From Silurus meridionalis (Eukaryota > Chordata > Actinopteri > Siluriformes > Siluridae), in the NCBI RefSeq assembly GCF_014805685.1, contig NC_060891.1:1358501-1422500 (forward strand): 64,000 bases of DNA, given 5' to 3'. The notes below the pieces were generated by a model. It did not search any database, was not told the DNA's origin, and saw only the letters and a program-made list of their open reading frames with translations. This document shows positions 1 through 10,594 of the stretch, piece by piece (within the stretch, counting starts at the first letter, position 1; the number at the start of each line of letters is the position of its first letter). The translations under genes were made by a program, and so were the position numbers.

Positions 1-281
1 AGTTTCAGATTGAGAGGGTGTTGGGGGACAATGCGATGAAATAGGTTGCGCAGTCCCAGTGGATCATCCACACTCTGTAGAAATGTTGTAGAAACTGCAG
101 CAGAAGTGTGTGCAGGTTGCAGGTTTTCCCTGAATTACGATGCAGATGTGTTGCGATGACCCCACTGTAACGTAAAAGTATTGTAAGTTGAGACGTGGCC
201 TTGCCTACACAGGAGACTTAAAGAATGATCAGTAATGGGGTGGTGTACAGTAATGTGTTAATAATTTAACCAATCACAGTA
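1..281. other. No gene recognised
   Basis: Probably the preceding efcab11 intron. No repeat family or open frame of note was recognised before the MITE that starts at 282. Confidence 0.5.
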
Positions 282-610
282 CAGTAATCCCCCGCTTTAC
301 CACGGTTCTAATCTCACGCCCCCGGTTTATCGCGGAATTGCATTTGGCACCAAACTAATTAGTTTGACTGATTTTCCCGGTGTCTCGCGAAGTCCAAAAC
401 ACTTACAGAGAATTGTTTTTATGGAGTTTTATGTTAAAATAATGAAATTTTATCATAAAAATATAATTATTAATTATAAAATGAAGTAAAATACAGTACA
501 GTACTGTATAAAAGAAATAGCATTTTTCAGGTAGCGTCTTTTTATCGCGTTTTTTAACAGTTTCGCAGGGGTTTTGGAACCTAACCACCGCGATAAACGG
601 CGGATTACTG
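282..610. mobile_element. Pogo/Tigger-like MITE with TA target duplication
   Basis: The ends are inverted: CAGTAATCCCCCG at 282-294 and its near complement CGGCGGATTACTG at 598-610. TA dinucleotides flank both ends (280-281 and 611-612). The ends carry the 'cgcggttt / tatcgcgg' type of sequence common in fish TA-inserting MITEs. The interior is AT-rich and has no transposase. The 70-codon frame on the minus strand inside it is not a gene. Confidence 0.6.
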
Positions 611-612
611 TA

Positions 613-968
613 CATCCTTTAGCAAAACAGAGCAATTTGCACTACCGTAATGTCTAAACTATACAGTATACATGTACGTGGCAGCGAGTGAAGGGCGGCG
701 ACTAATCAGTGCGCTCTGATTCAGTGTCCGGCGACACTGATTAAAAGAAGAGCGACAATAGTTGAAACTGGGCTTTAAAACACCAAAAACAGTGGGAAAA
801 GTCACACGCTGAAAAAATCGAGACAGATAAACTCAGTCAACTGCTGGTGAGAATAAGGCGTCTCACAAGGCAGGAGATGCGAAAATCCTGGCAGCTACAT
901 TTCCCTACCACACGAAACTGGAGATATTTGTATAATTTTGTCGTATTGTAAGATCGTAAAAATTGTGA

Positions 969-981
<13 letters not shown>
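613..981. other. No gene recognised
   Basis: Mixed-composition intronic DNA. I looked for an upstream efcab11 exon (the stretch before RGFLKVEDF in the protein) and found none. Confidence 0.4.

Positions 982-1003
<22 letters not shown>
982..1003. repeat. (TA)n microsatellite
   Basis: An uninterrupted run of 11 TA units, followed shortly by a short GT run at about 1023-1035. Confidence 0.95.
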
Positions 1004-1802
1004 ATATAGATTCCTTTGCTGTGGTGTGTGTGTGTATAAATAACTAATTAAATTTTGTTCTTGCTTAAATCATACCAGAGAATCAGATGAGAGTGATTTA
1101 ATTTAGAGTGAAGGAGGAGAACTTTTTAATTAACCCCAATGACCTTCATAAAGAAGTGCACAAGCGTATATATGCAGGGGGCACATCCTGTTTCATTCTT
1201 CCTTCCATCCTTTCTGAACACCTTTTCTCTATCGGTCTTTGCGGTTTAACTCAAATGTCTTGCACTTCTTATAACTTGTCCATTTCTTCCTTAAAATTAA
1301 AGGTTGGATCAGTGTTTTTCTTTTGTTACACAAGTTAATGTTCTACTCAAATTCCAGCGTCTTTCATTAAAACATGCCTAATTCAGATCTTCGGGAGAAC
1401 CCAGGAAACAGTATGATCTCCATCCAGCTGAACCTCTACCGCAACGACTGACTGTACCTTTAAATCGATCTAAAAGAAAAGTGTATCTCCAAATACTGAA
1501 ACTTGTTTGAGGTGGATGTTGATTTGAAATGAGATTGCTAGTGAACCATCAAATTCATCTGAAGGACCAAATTACTTCGCCAGAGTTCATTCATCCTTTC
1601 TTTGAATTATTAGCGACCTGAAAATGAGCTAATTTACGAGCGGCGCTCAGGAGTCTGCATCGAAGTTTGGAAATTAGACTTTTAGCAACTTTTTTTAGTA
1701 GCTTTTTTTTTTCCAGCAAATCAGTATGAGCTAATTTTAGATTACGAGAATTTAGTATAGTAACGAGTTTAGTAGAATTTAGATTCAGCTACTTTTTATA
1801 AG

Positions 1803-1805
<3 letters not shown>
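1004..1805. other. No gene recognised
   Basis: AT-leaning DNA with T-rich tracts. Short open frames (for example 1108-1338) have no recognisable domain or splice context. Confidence 0.4.

Positions 1806-1879
<74 letters not shown>
1806..1879. repeat. (AT)n microsatellite
   Basis: About 37 perfect dinucleotide units, directly abutting the left arm of the foldback element at 1881. Confidence 0.97.
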
Positions 1880-1880
<1 letters not shown>

Positions 1881-1883
<3 letters not shown>

Positions 1884-1954
1884 CTGTGGTTTGCAGCAGC
1901 ACTATTCTCAGAGCTGCTTTTGTAGAAAAACGGTAAAAAACTGTTAAAAAAAAT

Positions 1955-1985
<31 letters not shown>

Positions 1986-2053
1986 ACAGTTTTTTTACCG
2001 TTTAGTTTTCTACAAATGCAGCTCTAAGAGTAGTGCTGCTGCAAACCACAGTT
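1881..2053. mobile_element. Foldback MITE-like inverted repeat
   Basis: The left arm (from about 1881, CTGTGGTTTGCAGCAGCAC) and the right arm (ending about 2053, GTGCTGCTGCAAACCACAG) are near-perfect inverted copies of about 70 bp. The centre is AT-rich, with a short TA run and a T run. The arms differ at only a few positions. This is a non-coding foldback element. The family is not named. Confidence 0.75.
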
Positions 2054-2164
2054 TATGCGCTTTAAATATGAGTAAACTTGATTTGTGTCTAGTGACTCAA
2101 GTGACTTGTATAGAGGAGGGGCCACGTAAACAGATTAAGAAATATGAAATCAATGATAATTTAA

Positions 2165-2245
2165 CATTTATGGAAGGAGTCTCCAGTGTCAGCACTTTGA
2201 TTGTCAGTGATAAAACTGTAAATTTCCCATTAAGGGAACAAAAGT
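2165..2245 (+). repeat. Dispersed repeat with GGAGTCTCCAGTGTCAG core (copy a)
   Basis: The core sits at about 2176-2192, preceded by aacatttatgga. The same core recurs in this window at about 10.75, 30.35, 46.74, 58.03 and 61.27 kb, in both orientations. See the finding on this family. Confidence 0.6.
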
Positions 2246-2305
2246 GTTTTTCTGGGTAAAATGAAAATACTTCCCATAAAGTATTTTCATTTTACCCAGA
2301 AAAAC
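2246..2305. repeat. Perfect 26-bp inverted repeat, 8-nt loop
   Basis: The left arm 2246-2271 begins GTTTTTCTGGGTAAAATG. The right arm 2280-2305 is its exact reverse complement. The loop is tcccataa (2272-2279). No mismatch is seen in 26 paired positions. Confidence 0.95.
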
Positions 2306-2389
2306 AATGAGAAAATAACTATATAATGCTATAATGCAAGTGAGAACTATCCTACTACTAAAATGTAACTCTAAATAGATAAAATAATA

Positions 2390-2758
2390 CACTATATAGA
2401 CAAAAGTATTGGGACTCCTGATCTCTTCTACCATACTTTACTTGAACTTTGGAGACCCAAACCTGTTCCAGCATGAAGATCTGGTTTACATGGTTTGGAG
2501 AGGAAAATCTTGAGTGGCCTGCTATAGAGCTCTGATCTCAACCCTTTGGGATGAATGTGAACACTAACTGTACCCCAGGCCTTCTCACCTCACCTATATC
2601 ACTAACTTACTTTACTAACACCCTTGTGTTCCTAGTGGAACATCTTCCCAGTAGAGTGGAGGGAAATATAAGCGCACATTTGGACTAAATGTGGAATACG
2701 GTGCTTAAAAAGCACATACCATACTTATGACCAGGTGTCCACATTTGGCGATATAGTG
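2390..2758 (+). mobile_element. Tc1-like deleted element, TA flanked
   Basis: Terminal inverted repeats CACTATATAGACAAAAG at the left and CATTTGGCGATATAGTG at the right are flanked by TA (2388-2389 and 2759-2760). The interior keeps recognisable Tc1 transposase 3' remnants: 'ctgttccagcatga', 'gatctcaaccc', 'tttgggatgaatgtgaac' and 'catcttcccagtagagtgga'. Most of the transposase gene is deleted. It is non-autonomous. Confidence 0.75.
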
Positions 2759-3050
2759 TATATGCCAATCTATAATGAATCTTTAATTACTGTGGTATAA
2801 GTGAAATCCAATATCCCAGGACTTTGGGGTGGTAACAGTGTCTCACAGTGTGCTTTGTTTCTCTACAGCACTATCGTGATTGTTCCCTTTTCTAATCAGA
2901 AACTTCCGCTGTACACAAATGCGTTAAAACAAGACCAGCATTAGAGCGACAGCTGCCAGAGAAGCCGTTTAGTTCAAAGTTTATATTGCCGCAACACGTC
3001 TCAATAATTTCATCAGCTCCAGGATAGATTGCCTTTGTTCCTCTGCCAAC
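2759..3050. other. No gene recognised
   Basis: Intronic DNA between the Tc1-like element and the minus-strand frame at 3051. No repeat was recognised. Confidence 0.4.
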
Positions 3051-3233
3051 TTAGCTTAAAACCTCTGTTTGGGTTTTCCGTGCGTGAAGGATCTGACAGC
3101 ATGCCAACGCCGGCGAGCCCTCCGCTGTCTTCAGCATCGCCTGCCGCAGCTGCGTGAGGTGTTTGAAGGCTTCGTCAGCGCTGTCACCCCCGTCCTTGTC
3201 TTCAATGGGAACAAATTGAGGGGAAAAGCACGC
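3051..3233 (-). other. Unidentified GC-rich open frame, possible exon
   Basis: On the minus strand a frame bounded by stops reads about 60 residues. It includes KDGGDSADEAFKHLTQLRQA, then MLKTAEGSPALACCQILHAR. Codon choice is G/C-ending (gcc, ctg, cgg, gcg), unlike the AT-rich surroundings. A pyrimidine-rich run ending ttgaag lies just before KDGG and could be an acceptor. The only donor-like site (gag/gttttaag) is weak. I do not recognise a family. It may be a chance frame, a diverged retrocopy, or an exon of an antisense transcript. Confidence 0.25.
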
Positions 3234-3642
3234 TTAAGTGTGCTACCTCTATCCTGAGCTGATGTGGCAGCGTGCCCAGTGATGGAGTGTGCTTGGCACC
3301 GCCAGAAAACCTGTCATTTTCTCACGTAGACCCCACCTCTCCATCAAAGCAGGCCACACACTTATTGACATTGGCTCTCCATCCTACCTGTAGTAGAACC
3401 AGCTCAGGAGCATGTGGGTTTTTATGCCAAAGCATGCCTTCTGCATATCAAACATACCAGTCTACATTTTATACTGTGAACATTACCAGTACTTTTTAGA
3501 CTTTTGCACAGAAATTAGCTTAGAAATGTCCTGTATTATCACACGACATTAAAATTCTTCATACCACATCAAAAAACCTTAACAATTAAACCCAGTGTAA
3601 TATTTAATACACAGTGTATTACAGTGTAATACACATTTCAAA
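3234..3642. other. No gene recognised
   Basis: It contains a short direct and inverted array of cagtgtaata / tattacac at about 3591-3632, just before the hAT-like repeat. Nothing else was recognised. Confidence 0.4.
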
Positions 3643-4280
3643 GTCAAATATTGACTCTTTTTTTAGCTACATTTTGTGAAATCAGTCATTCCTTTTTATT
3701 TACAAGGATAAAAACGTAACTGGTGAAACACGTGGCGAGTCACCAATCAGGATCGAGCGCACGCTCTGTTTTACACGTGTTCTGATCGGCGCTCGGTGCA
3801 TCTACTGATCACCAACATACAGTTCAGCATCAGTTCAACATCAAGTAGAACATTTAGAGAGGAATAAATGATGAAGAAACTACAGACTCGAACTCACCAC
3901 AACACACGTGACCTCGTTTACACGTTTTTGTTAAAGGTTTTGGGCTCATGATCATTGTAATAGAAATCAATCAGTGTTTGAGTCATTAATATCATTCTAT
4001 TAAAAGACCAGTGTGCTGAGAGTCACATTTGAGTCTTTCCACATAAACTGAGGTGATTAATTAAAGAATCTTGTGATGATATGATAATGATAATAGAAAC
4101 ATTAGAGTTATAATAAATAATAGTATTTTAATACTTAAGTACATTTGAAGGGAAATATTTTTGTACTTTTACTCAAGTGAAAGTTTAATAGAAGACTTTT
4201 AGGTTTACTGGAGTCACATTTTACTGAGTGAATCTTTACTTTAACTGAACTACCTGGTTTATGTACTTCGTCTGCCACTG
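3643..4280 (+). mobile_element. hAT-like dispersed repeat, copy A (5' end degraded)
   Basis: It matches the copies at 34726-35668 and, inverted, at 42094-42831 over several hundred bases. The match includes the GC-rich core (about 3722-3870: aaacgtaactggtgaaacac, gatcgagcgcacgctctg). It ends near 4280 in acttcgtctgccactgg, which resembles the inverted form of the ccagtgttggacagtaa end seen in the other copies. No transposase frame is visible. The assignment to hAT rests on the end sequence only. Confidence 0.6.
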
Positions 4281-5440
4281 GTAAAACAATTATATGATAT
4301 ATTTTATATTTTTATGCACTCAGTTTGATAACTGTTTATTTCATCCATAGGAAAAATAAATGATACAAATTTTTAAATGTTGCCAATGAGCTTAATGGAA
4401 CCACTATAGACGTAATGAATAGATATTACAAATCATATAGACATCAGGTTTTATCTAATAATGAACAGTGACAGGTACAGAGCATGGAAGCTGCTGTTAA
4501 TGAGAAATAATCAACACCTTCTGATCAATAGGATTAGAAATTCAGCATCGTCATGGCGTAACGTTAATTAATTATTGTTGCATGTATTGTGCAAGTAAAA
4601 CTGTTAGAGTGGATATGTTTTTGTGTTTTTTTTTCCGCACTCCAGTTTGTGGGTGTGTGCTTTTCGTCCTTCACTCAATCGATTTGAGCTGCAATTTTTT
4701 GCTGATCTGGTGAAAGTGCTGTAGTACGGTCAGTCCTGGGAATTGATATGCACCGCTCTATGTTTGCTCTCATCCCTGTGATCCTCAGCTCAGAGCCGCT
4801 CCAACCCCCCCTCATCAGTTCAGCAGACACGCTAAACATATTCCACTTTCAGCCCTGACTTTGGACGACAGTGTTCTAAAGCTCCTCAGGGGAGCTATTT
4901 CCGGTGAATCAAAGCCCACGGTGGCAGAATGACGAGCTTGGAGACACCAGATCCTCAGTGCTCTCAGGAAGCAATTCCTTTGGCACTCGGAGTCGAATTC
5001 TGTCTCTTTCTATCAGCCCTCACAGGAAAAAAAAAAAAACACCAACTCAACAGCAAGAGCAGGAAACGGGCAGTTCTCAACATGATTGTTTTTCAGATTC
5101 GTTTCTTCATTCGTTTTATCTAAAATGACTACAGAATTCAGTCCAAGCATAAAGACGAGGTCTTCGATGGTTAAAGAATTCGATAGTAATGATGTGTCCT
5201 GATTAGATGGTTGCTGGTGGTCCATATTATTTGTATTTATTTTTCGTTTCCAGAACCTCAATGCACCCACAGAGAGTTATTTTAATAAACCTGCCACAGG
5301 GTGACTAGAAGTTCACTAAATATTGCACTTAATAAAATCTGTACCCTTTAAAGACAGTCCTGGGGTTTGTACTAACAACCTTTCCTAGGAAGACCCTCGG
5401 TAGATGTGATTTTGATGAACCTCGTTTTTTTTTCCCGCAG
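4281..5440. other. efcab11 intron, no other gene recognised
   Basis: Repeat-poor intronic DNA upstream of the exon at 5441. Open frames around 4904-5270 have no homology that I recognise. The last about 20 bases form a T/C-rich splice acceptor tract. Confidence 0.5.
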
Positions 5441-5531
5441 GCCGCGGATTCCTCAAGGTCGAGGACTTCAGAAGCGCGTTTGCGAGAGTGGTGCCCAGGC
5501 TGCCGGAGCGCACCGTGCTGGAGGCTTTTCG
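5441..5531 (+). CDS. efcab11: efcab11 penultimate coding exon (partial gene)
   Basis: This 91-bp exon encodes the end of one EF-hand and the entering helix of the next. The reading frame gives [20 protein letters not shown] followed by [10 protein letters not shown], which closely follows the human EFCAB11 segment around GFLTLEDF and [12 protein letters not shown] strong polypyrimidine tract ending in cccgcag precedes it (AG at 5439-5440). A consensus donor gtaaga follows (GT at 5532-5533). The exon starts with the last two bases of a split codon and ends after two bases of an Arg codon (phase 2). That phase fits the exon at 43380 exactly. EFCAB11 is a small EF-hand protein of about 160 residues whose cellular role is poorly defined. 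Upstream exons are expected before the window. The identification rests on remembered family sequence plus matching splice phase. Confidence 0.9.
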
Positions 5532-6165
5532 GTAAGAAAATGGCCGCTTCCTTTGGGGAGGCATCATTCAGTGAGTAATGTGTTTCTTTCGATGCTTCTT
5601 TCGTCCCTCGTCTCACATGCAGACCGCTCAGTGACAGAAAGTAAACACACTTAAACACCATCCAATTCTTCCCAAACCTCTGCAGAAGCTCGGTGCTCCA
5701 AATGCTCTTGATTTAAAACAAACCTATCACAGATATACTATATATCGATATACGATTATATCCTCAGTGTGTGTGTTTCAGCATCAATCTGATCCTTTCC
5801 TTCCCAACCACTCAAATGATCCCCTTTTTCCGGAGAGTAGAGCTTAGGGGTGTGGATCTCCCCTGCTGAGGTGACAAAAGATCACAATACAAGTTTATGA
5901 GAGATGCAAGCAGGCAGCAATTCAGCATGACAGAACGTACAGTTGTTTCCATGTAATACAATGTGTTTTGGAAATAACTGAGAAAGTAAATAAATAGAAA
6001 GCCATAATTTACAGAACCAGGAGCTAAAGGATCCAGAGGATGAGCATTATAGGGAGTGACTCTAACACTCTTTTTGTAGTATGGATGCCACATTCTTTTG
6101 ACTGAAACATGCACACAGTACAGACAATGCCATAAGAGTAAAAGTCGACAGCCGGATGTCACGCA
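5532..6165. other. Start of the long efcab11 intron
   Basis: Follows the donor site. It contains a short GT run at about 5767-5777 and no recognised element. Confidence 0.5.
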
Positions 6166-6551
6166 TTTTACCGATATCGATAGCTTGGTTGGATCGTACT
6201 CGCCGATAACCGATTAATCAACCGATTTAAAATGGATACTGGATTAAAAAACACTATGTAAAAAAGTACTGAACTTCATTTAAAAAAAATAAAATAATAA
6301 TCTCTACTGAATCATGAATACATGAATGAATAAATCTAATTATATATCATGACTAAATAATAAATATAATATAGCGTTCTCTGTGCAGCACAAAGTGTCG
6401 CGCGTCAAAACAAACAGCACGTGGTGTCAGTGATACGCCTCTAGAGGCCGCTCTCGTAATGACAGCGGACTTTCTCAGCCACTCCAGCAACGGACGCAAC
6501 CTGGAAAAACTATTGGTATGAATTTTAGCTCCAGCAATCAGTCGACCTCTA
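6166..6551. mobile_element. hAT-like MITE (TAGAGGTCGAC family), eroded
   Basis: The right end reads gtcgacctcta. The left part has ccgatatcgatagcttgg and repeated 'cgattaatcaaccgattt'. The interior carries 'agaggccgctctcgtaatgacagcgg', a stretch I associate with a common fish MITE whose ends read TAGAGGTCGACCGAT. The left terminus is degraded. There is no coding capacity. Confidence 0.5.
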
Positions 6552-7445
6552 CTTAGGAGTTTGCATTTTATTTTTCCTGGCACTTTAAAAGACATGGGTC
6601 ATACCTGTGTTGGTCTGACAGATACTTGTGATGCCTCCTTTTAACAAGACAGACAGGCACATTTACCTTCTTTGCTAAATAGAGGAAAACCCTGGAGAAA
6701 AAAGAGGGACACAGTGCCAATGAAATATTCTTGTTACAGTTGCAGTGTAATAAGTAAAAGATTTGGTGTAATACATAGCCGTCATTTCATTAATATATTA
6801 ATAGCGTCGTACCTGGTATTGGATTTGGGAATGGTTGAATCCGCTCACTCACAATTTCCAACTCGGCTCAGCCGCGCCGTAAATATTGAAGCTTGCGCAC
6901 CAATTGGAAACCCCGAATCTTTACACCCCTAGGGGAACCTCCTCCTGCGCGCACGCCGTGCGTTCACGCCCATTCCCAACATTTATCACCAAGCCGAGAT
7001 CCATTACCAAATCCCGGCCAATACGAGCCTCTCGGTGTTTTATCGCAGTGTGTGTTCTGTGGTGGTTTGGGCTGTCAGGAGGTTTGGGCTGTCTGCATGG
7101 ATCTGCAGTTTTTCTCACACATTATTACCACCTCTTTGCTGTTTTGGAGGGAGAACACGAGCGCTGGCTGGAGCGCCGAAAGGGCGTGCTGTCTTTCCCT
7201 CCGCGTGAGGAGAAGCCCTGGAAATTCTCGGAGGTGTGATGTGGGCAGGGGACGGCGTGTGTTGGAGGGTGTGTATTTGCATGTGTGTGTGTGTGAGGAG
7301 ATTTAGTGCCGTGGTGGCTGTGACTCATCCACTGCAGTTAGGATATGGTGGTGCAGTCACTGCTGAGAGCACCATGCTGTCTTCAGAGCCCAGTTACTAA
7401 GCAAATGTCTTTCTCTTCTCGAAAACAGTGGGTGTTTATCAGGGG

Positions 7446-7447
<2 letters not shown>
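6552..7447. other. No gene recognised; GC-rich part at 6840-7260
   Basis: Several overlapping frames stay open between about 6890 and 7310 on both strands because the segment is GC-rich and poor in stops. No domain or splice pattern supports a gene. It could be regulatory. Confidence 0.35.

Positions 7448-7504
<57 letters not shown>
7448..7504. repeat. (CA)n microsatellite
   Basis: About 28 perfect CA units. Confidence 0.97.
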
Positions 7505-7505
<1 letters not shown>

Positions 7506-7944
7506 CATTTGTTGAGGTCAGACAAAAATGATAAAGATACAGCAGTGTTTTTTTTTTGTCGTTGTTAACATGTTCATAACTCCAGAATTACAGCGATCAC
7601 AGCGGCCGTGACCTCTCGCCTCACCGCCCGTCCGTCGAATATGCCCATAAATTAGCATCCTGTCCAGCGAACACGCCGTCAAACAGAACGGCTGGAGGTC
7701 ACACGACAAGCAAAATGAAGATGAAGAGCTGGGCGATGGTTCTGAGTGATTTATATGGACCTTTTAATAGCTTATTAAGAACATAATTATCGTTGCACTG
7801 CTGCTTTTTTTTTTCCCCGCTAAGCGCATTCGCTGCAGCTTACGTGAAAATAAAAATCGCGTAAGCTTTAGCGTTCATCAGCTTTAACCTCAGCGTTTTT
7901 ACAAAAAGAAAACATGGACGTCTTTGTGTTTATCAAGACATGTT
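7505..7944. other. No gene recognised
   Basis: Mixed intronic DNA with T runs at 7547-7557 and 7806-7814. Confidence 0.4.
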
Positions 7945-8035
7945 ACAGCGCCCCTGGAGCACAGAGGGTTAAGGGCCTTGCTCAAGGTCCCCAAGAGTGG
8001 CAGCTTGGCGGTACTGAGGCTTGAACCCCCACAAC
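7945..8035 (-). mobile_element. tRNA-derived SINE fragment
   Basis: The sequence 'gcgcccctggagcacagagg' through 'gcttgaaccccc' matches the middle of the fuller SINE at 35219-35461, in the same minus orientation. The promoter end and the 3' tail are missing. Confidence 0.6.
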
Positions 8036-8587
8036 GTGCATATTTAATAACCTAGTATATATTTTGATCGATTCGTATAAATAAAGACCTACATCTCCTA
8101 CATCTCCTTTCTCCTACATGGACAATTTTTTGCACTATGCACCAGGAATCTTCCTTCCTATGTTTCTTATACCCCCTATATACAATCTTATTTTGTCTAT
8201 TTATTAGAGGAATATAACTTTTTACTCTTTTTTTCTTTCTGACAGAACACCTGAGGCTTGAGGTGTCATTATTTTTAATAGACCAACCTGTTTTTGAGTT
8301 GATACCCATGTGAACAAGGCTAATTATTACAGAAACCAGACTTTATAAATTCTCCTTCCAGCATTGTTACTGAGATGAGGTGTTCCTTGTTTTTTTTTTT
8401 CTTCATTAGGCTTCTTCGTAATCACGAATGATCATGATATAATCTACATTGTGATTATAAATGTACGGTTATATTGTGAATCTCTGCAGTTACTGTGTCT
8501 ATGAATTGAAAGATCTGTTTTACACTTATTCAGGATCGCCTCAGGAGCAGAGTCGGTAGTTGCAGTTAGTAATCTAAAACCTGAGTC

Positions 8588-8589
<2 letters not shown>
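8036..8589. other. No gene recognised
   Basis: AT-rich intronic DNA with a T run at 8390-8400. Confidence 0.4.

Positions 8590-8647
<58 letters not shown>
8590..8647. repeat. (GT)n microsatellite
   Basis: About 29 GT units. Valine/cysteine frames across it are artefacts. Confidence 0.97.
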
Positions 8648-8652
<5 letters not shown>

Positions 8653-8763
8653 AGAGTGTGTGGATGTGGATTCCCAGCCAGCAGCAAAAGAAGTACACTC
8701 AAAGTCATAACCTTCACGCCACTGTGCCATCTTGTTTTGCTGCCTGCATCACATCACATCACC

Positions 8764-8834
8764 CTCCTCTTTTTTCCTCCTCTTCCTCCTCCTCCTTCTC
8801 TTCCTCCTCCTCCTCCTCCTCCTCCTCCTCCTCC
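8764..8834. repeat. Imperfect (TCC)n tract
   Basis: A pyrimidine-only tract of TCC/CTT units with a pure run of about ten TCC repeats at its end. Confidence 0.9.
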
Positions 8835-9026
8835 ACATCACCGCCACTCCTTAAACCCGACGTCCAGGCGAGACGGAGAGATGAAATTCAGCAGAAAAAG
8901 AGAAGGAGGAAAGAAAGGTGAGATACGAGGCCCAGATCGAGCGCTGCGTTCCAGAGTTTATCTGCGAGCCCAGAGATGTGTTTAGGACCGATTATCACAG
9001 GAAAAGTGATAAATGGGAACCCTACG

Positions 9027-9034
<8 letters not shown>

Positions 9035-9088
<54 letters not shown>
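9035..9088. repeat. (TG)n microsatellite
   Basis: About 27 units, preceded by a short TA run. Confidence 0.97.
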
Positions 9089-9089
<1 letters not shown>

Positions 9090-9879
9090 TGTTCATGTGT
9101 CCCTCGTATTCCTGGTTTCAAGCTTGCACGTTTGTAGTGTGAAAGAAAAAAAAGAGCAACACCCTTGTCCTGTCCTTTTTTATCATAATTATAGCAGAAG
9201 AATGGAGCGACCCTGCAGGCTTCACACCATTAGCAGAGAGGCGGGTGCCTCTTTATGCGCAGCAGATTTATGGGCGCGCGCCTGGCGCTCCCGACCGACG
9301 TTGACGCCGTCATCGCTTTCTCCTCCGCCCGCCTGTTGCCATGGCGACGGCGTACTCGGAGCCGGGGCCCCAACGCACCTTAAGCAGCGCCTGCAGTTTT
9401 TCTTTTTTTTTCTTTTGCCTTTTTTTTTTCCTCCCTTCCTCTGCGTCTTCTCCTCTCTTTTGTTGTCTGTGTTTCCAGAGCAACTATCTGTCATCTCCTT
9501 TCCATAAATACTTGCTGCACACATTCTTGAGAGAACGGCAAGCTCAGCTTTCACATTGTCTGCTTTGAACGCTCACAGCTGTAATCAAACCTTACAGATA
9601 GATGTCAAGTGTTGCTCTAGGAAGGCTCTTAAATGTATATAAAAAAAAAAAAAGCTTTGTGCAATGCATTTTTTTATTTTACGCATTTTTCATTTGCGTA
9701 CATTATCGATGGAATGAAGCACGAACCTGGTGAGCATTTAAGTCCATTTTTTGGTTTGATGCCCTTTTTCAGCATACCGAACGTAATCAGACCGTCGCGT
9801 TGCCCGTGTCACTGAATCACGAGTAAACCATCTGAAAGCCGTCGGTCTTATCAGAGAAAAATAATGAAGTAATTATATA
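9089..9879. other. No gene recognised; CpG-containing block at 9230-9375
   Basis: A GC-rich, CpG-containing block is followed by a pyrimidine-rich stretch at about 9395-9475. No exon was recognised. Confidence 0.35.
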
Positions 9880-10594
9880 CGTCTCTGAATGTTTCGGCGC
9901 TCGAGTTTACCCAAAGACTCGGTTTCCTCTGCCTTCTGAGTCTCTTTAATCAGCTGAAAGGAGGCCTGATGAATATGAGGATTCATTAGCAATCTTAAAT
10001 TAAACTTCTGTAACTCTCCTATGAACCACTGGTGGATTTTTTTTTCATCTTTCCAGAATAGTGCTGAGCCTAAATCTATGTTTGTCTTGTAACTGGGAAT
10101 TGACCACCGGGAGTAAAGATATTCCAAATTTTCCGGACGCACCCAGACCTGGAGTAGGGTCACAATCCTGCTCAAGCAGTGTTTTTTTTTATCATTTTTA
10201 TTTATTTATTTATTTTACAGAAGAACTAGTGACGGGAAGAGACTCCTACAGATCAGCTGTATAATTAGCCTCACTTGCTCCCAGCGTGAGTGCGTTTACT
10301 GCATATTGAGAGTTTGCCCTTTTCTTTTGCCACCATATCAAGGTAATTACATTTCCTTTTGTAGCCCCGTGAAAGGAGGCATCACTGGCCTGCAGTTTTA
10401 CTGCCTGCCCATTGAAGCTTGGAGTACATAAATCCCTTAAAGTAGCTCTTTTTCTCCCTCCTCCTGCCCACACGGTGAGCTTAATGAAAGCACAATGAGG
10501 CAGCTTGAGTGCAAAGTAAACAGCTAATGGTTGAGGGAAACGTGGCTTTTGGGAGCCGTGTGTCCGCTGACAGAGCGCCGTCATTCTCACCAGA
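9880..10594. promoter_or_regulatory. Candidate conserved non-coding block
   Basis: A repeat-free segment of even composition with homeobox-like and AT-core words, such as tttaatcagctgaaagg, tgatgaatatgagg and atcaaggtaattac. The minus-strand frames 9873-10175 and 10246-10647 have no recognised domain. The call is by look only and needs alignment to other fish. Confidence 0.25.

Noticed and set aside
5406..5654. 82-codon plus-strand frame starting with ATG across the efcab11 exon
   Set aside because: It reads a different frame from the EF-hand sequence and runs through the splice acceptor and donor.
5329..5661. 110-codon minus-strand frame over the efcab11 exon
   Set aside because: It is antisense to an exon with clear homology and good splice sites on the plus strand. 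It is a shadow.
6886..7328. Overlapping 65-137 codon frames on both strands
   Set aside because: GC-rich, stop-poor stretch. No recognised domain, and frames overlap in several phases as expected by chance.
8590..9507. Open frames of 110-164 codons with Val/Cys repeats
   Set aside because: They are translations of (GT)n and (TCC)n microsatellites. No domain and no splice support.
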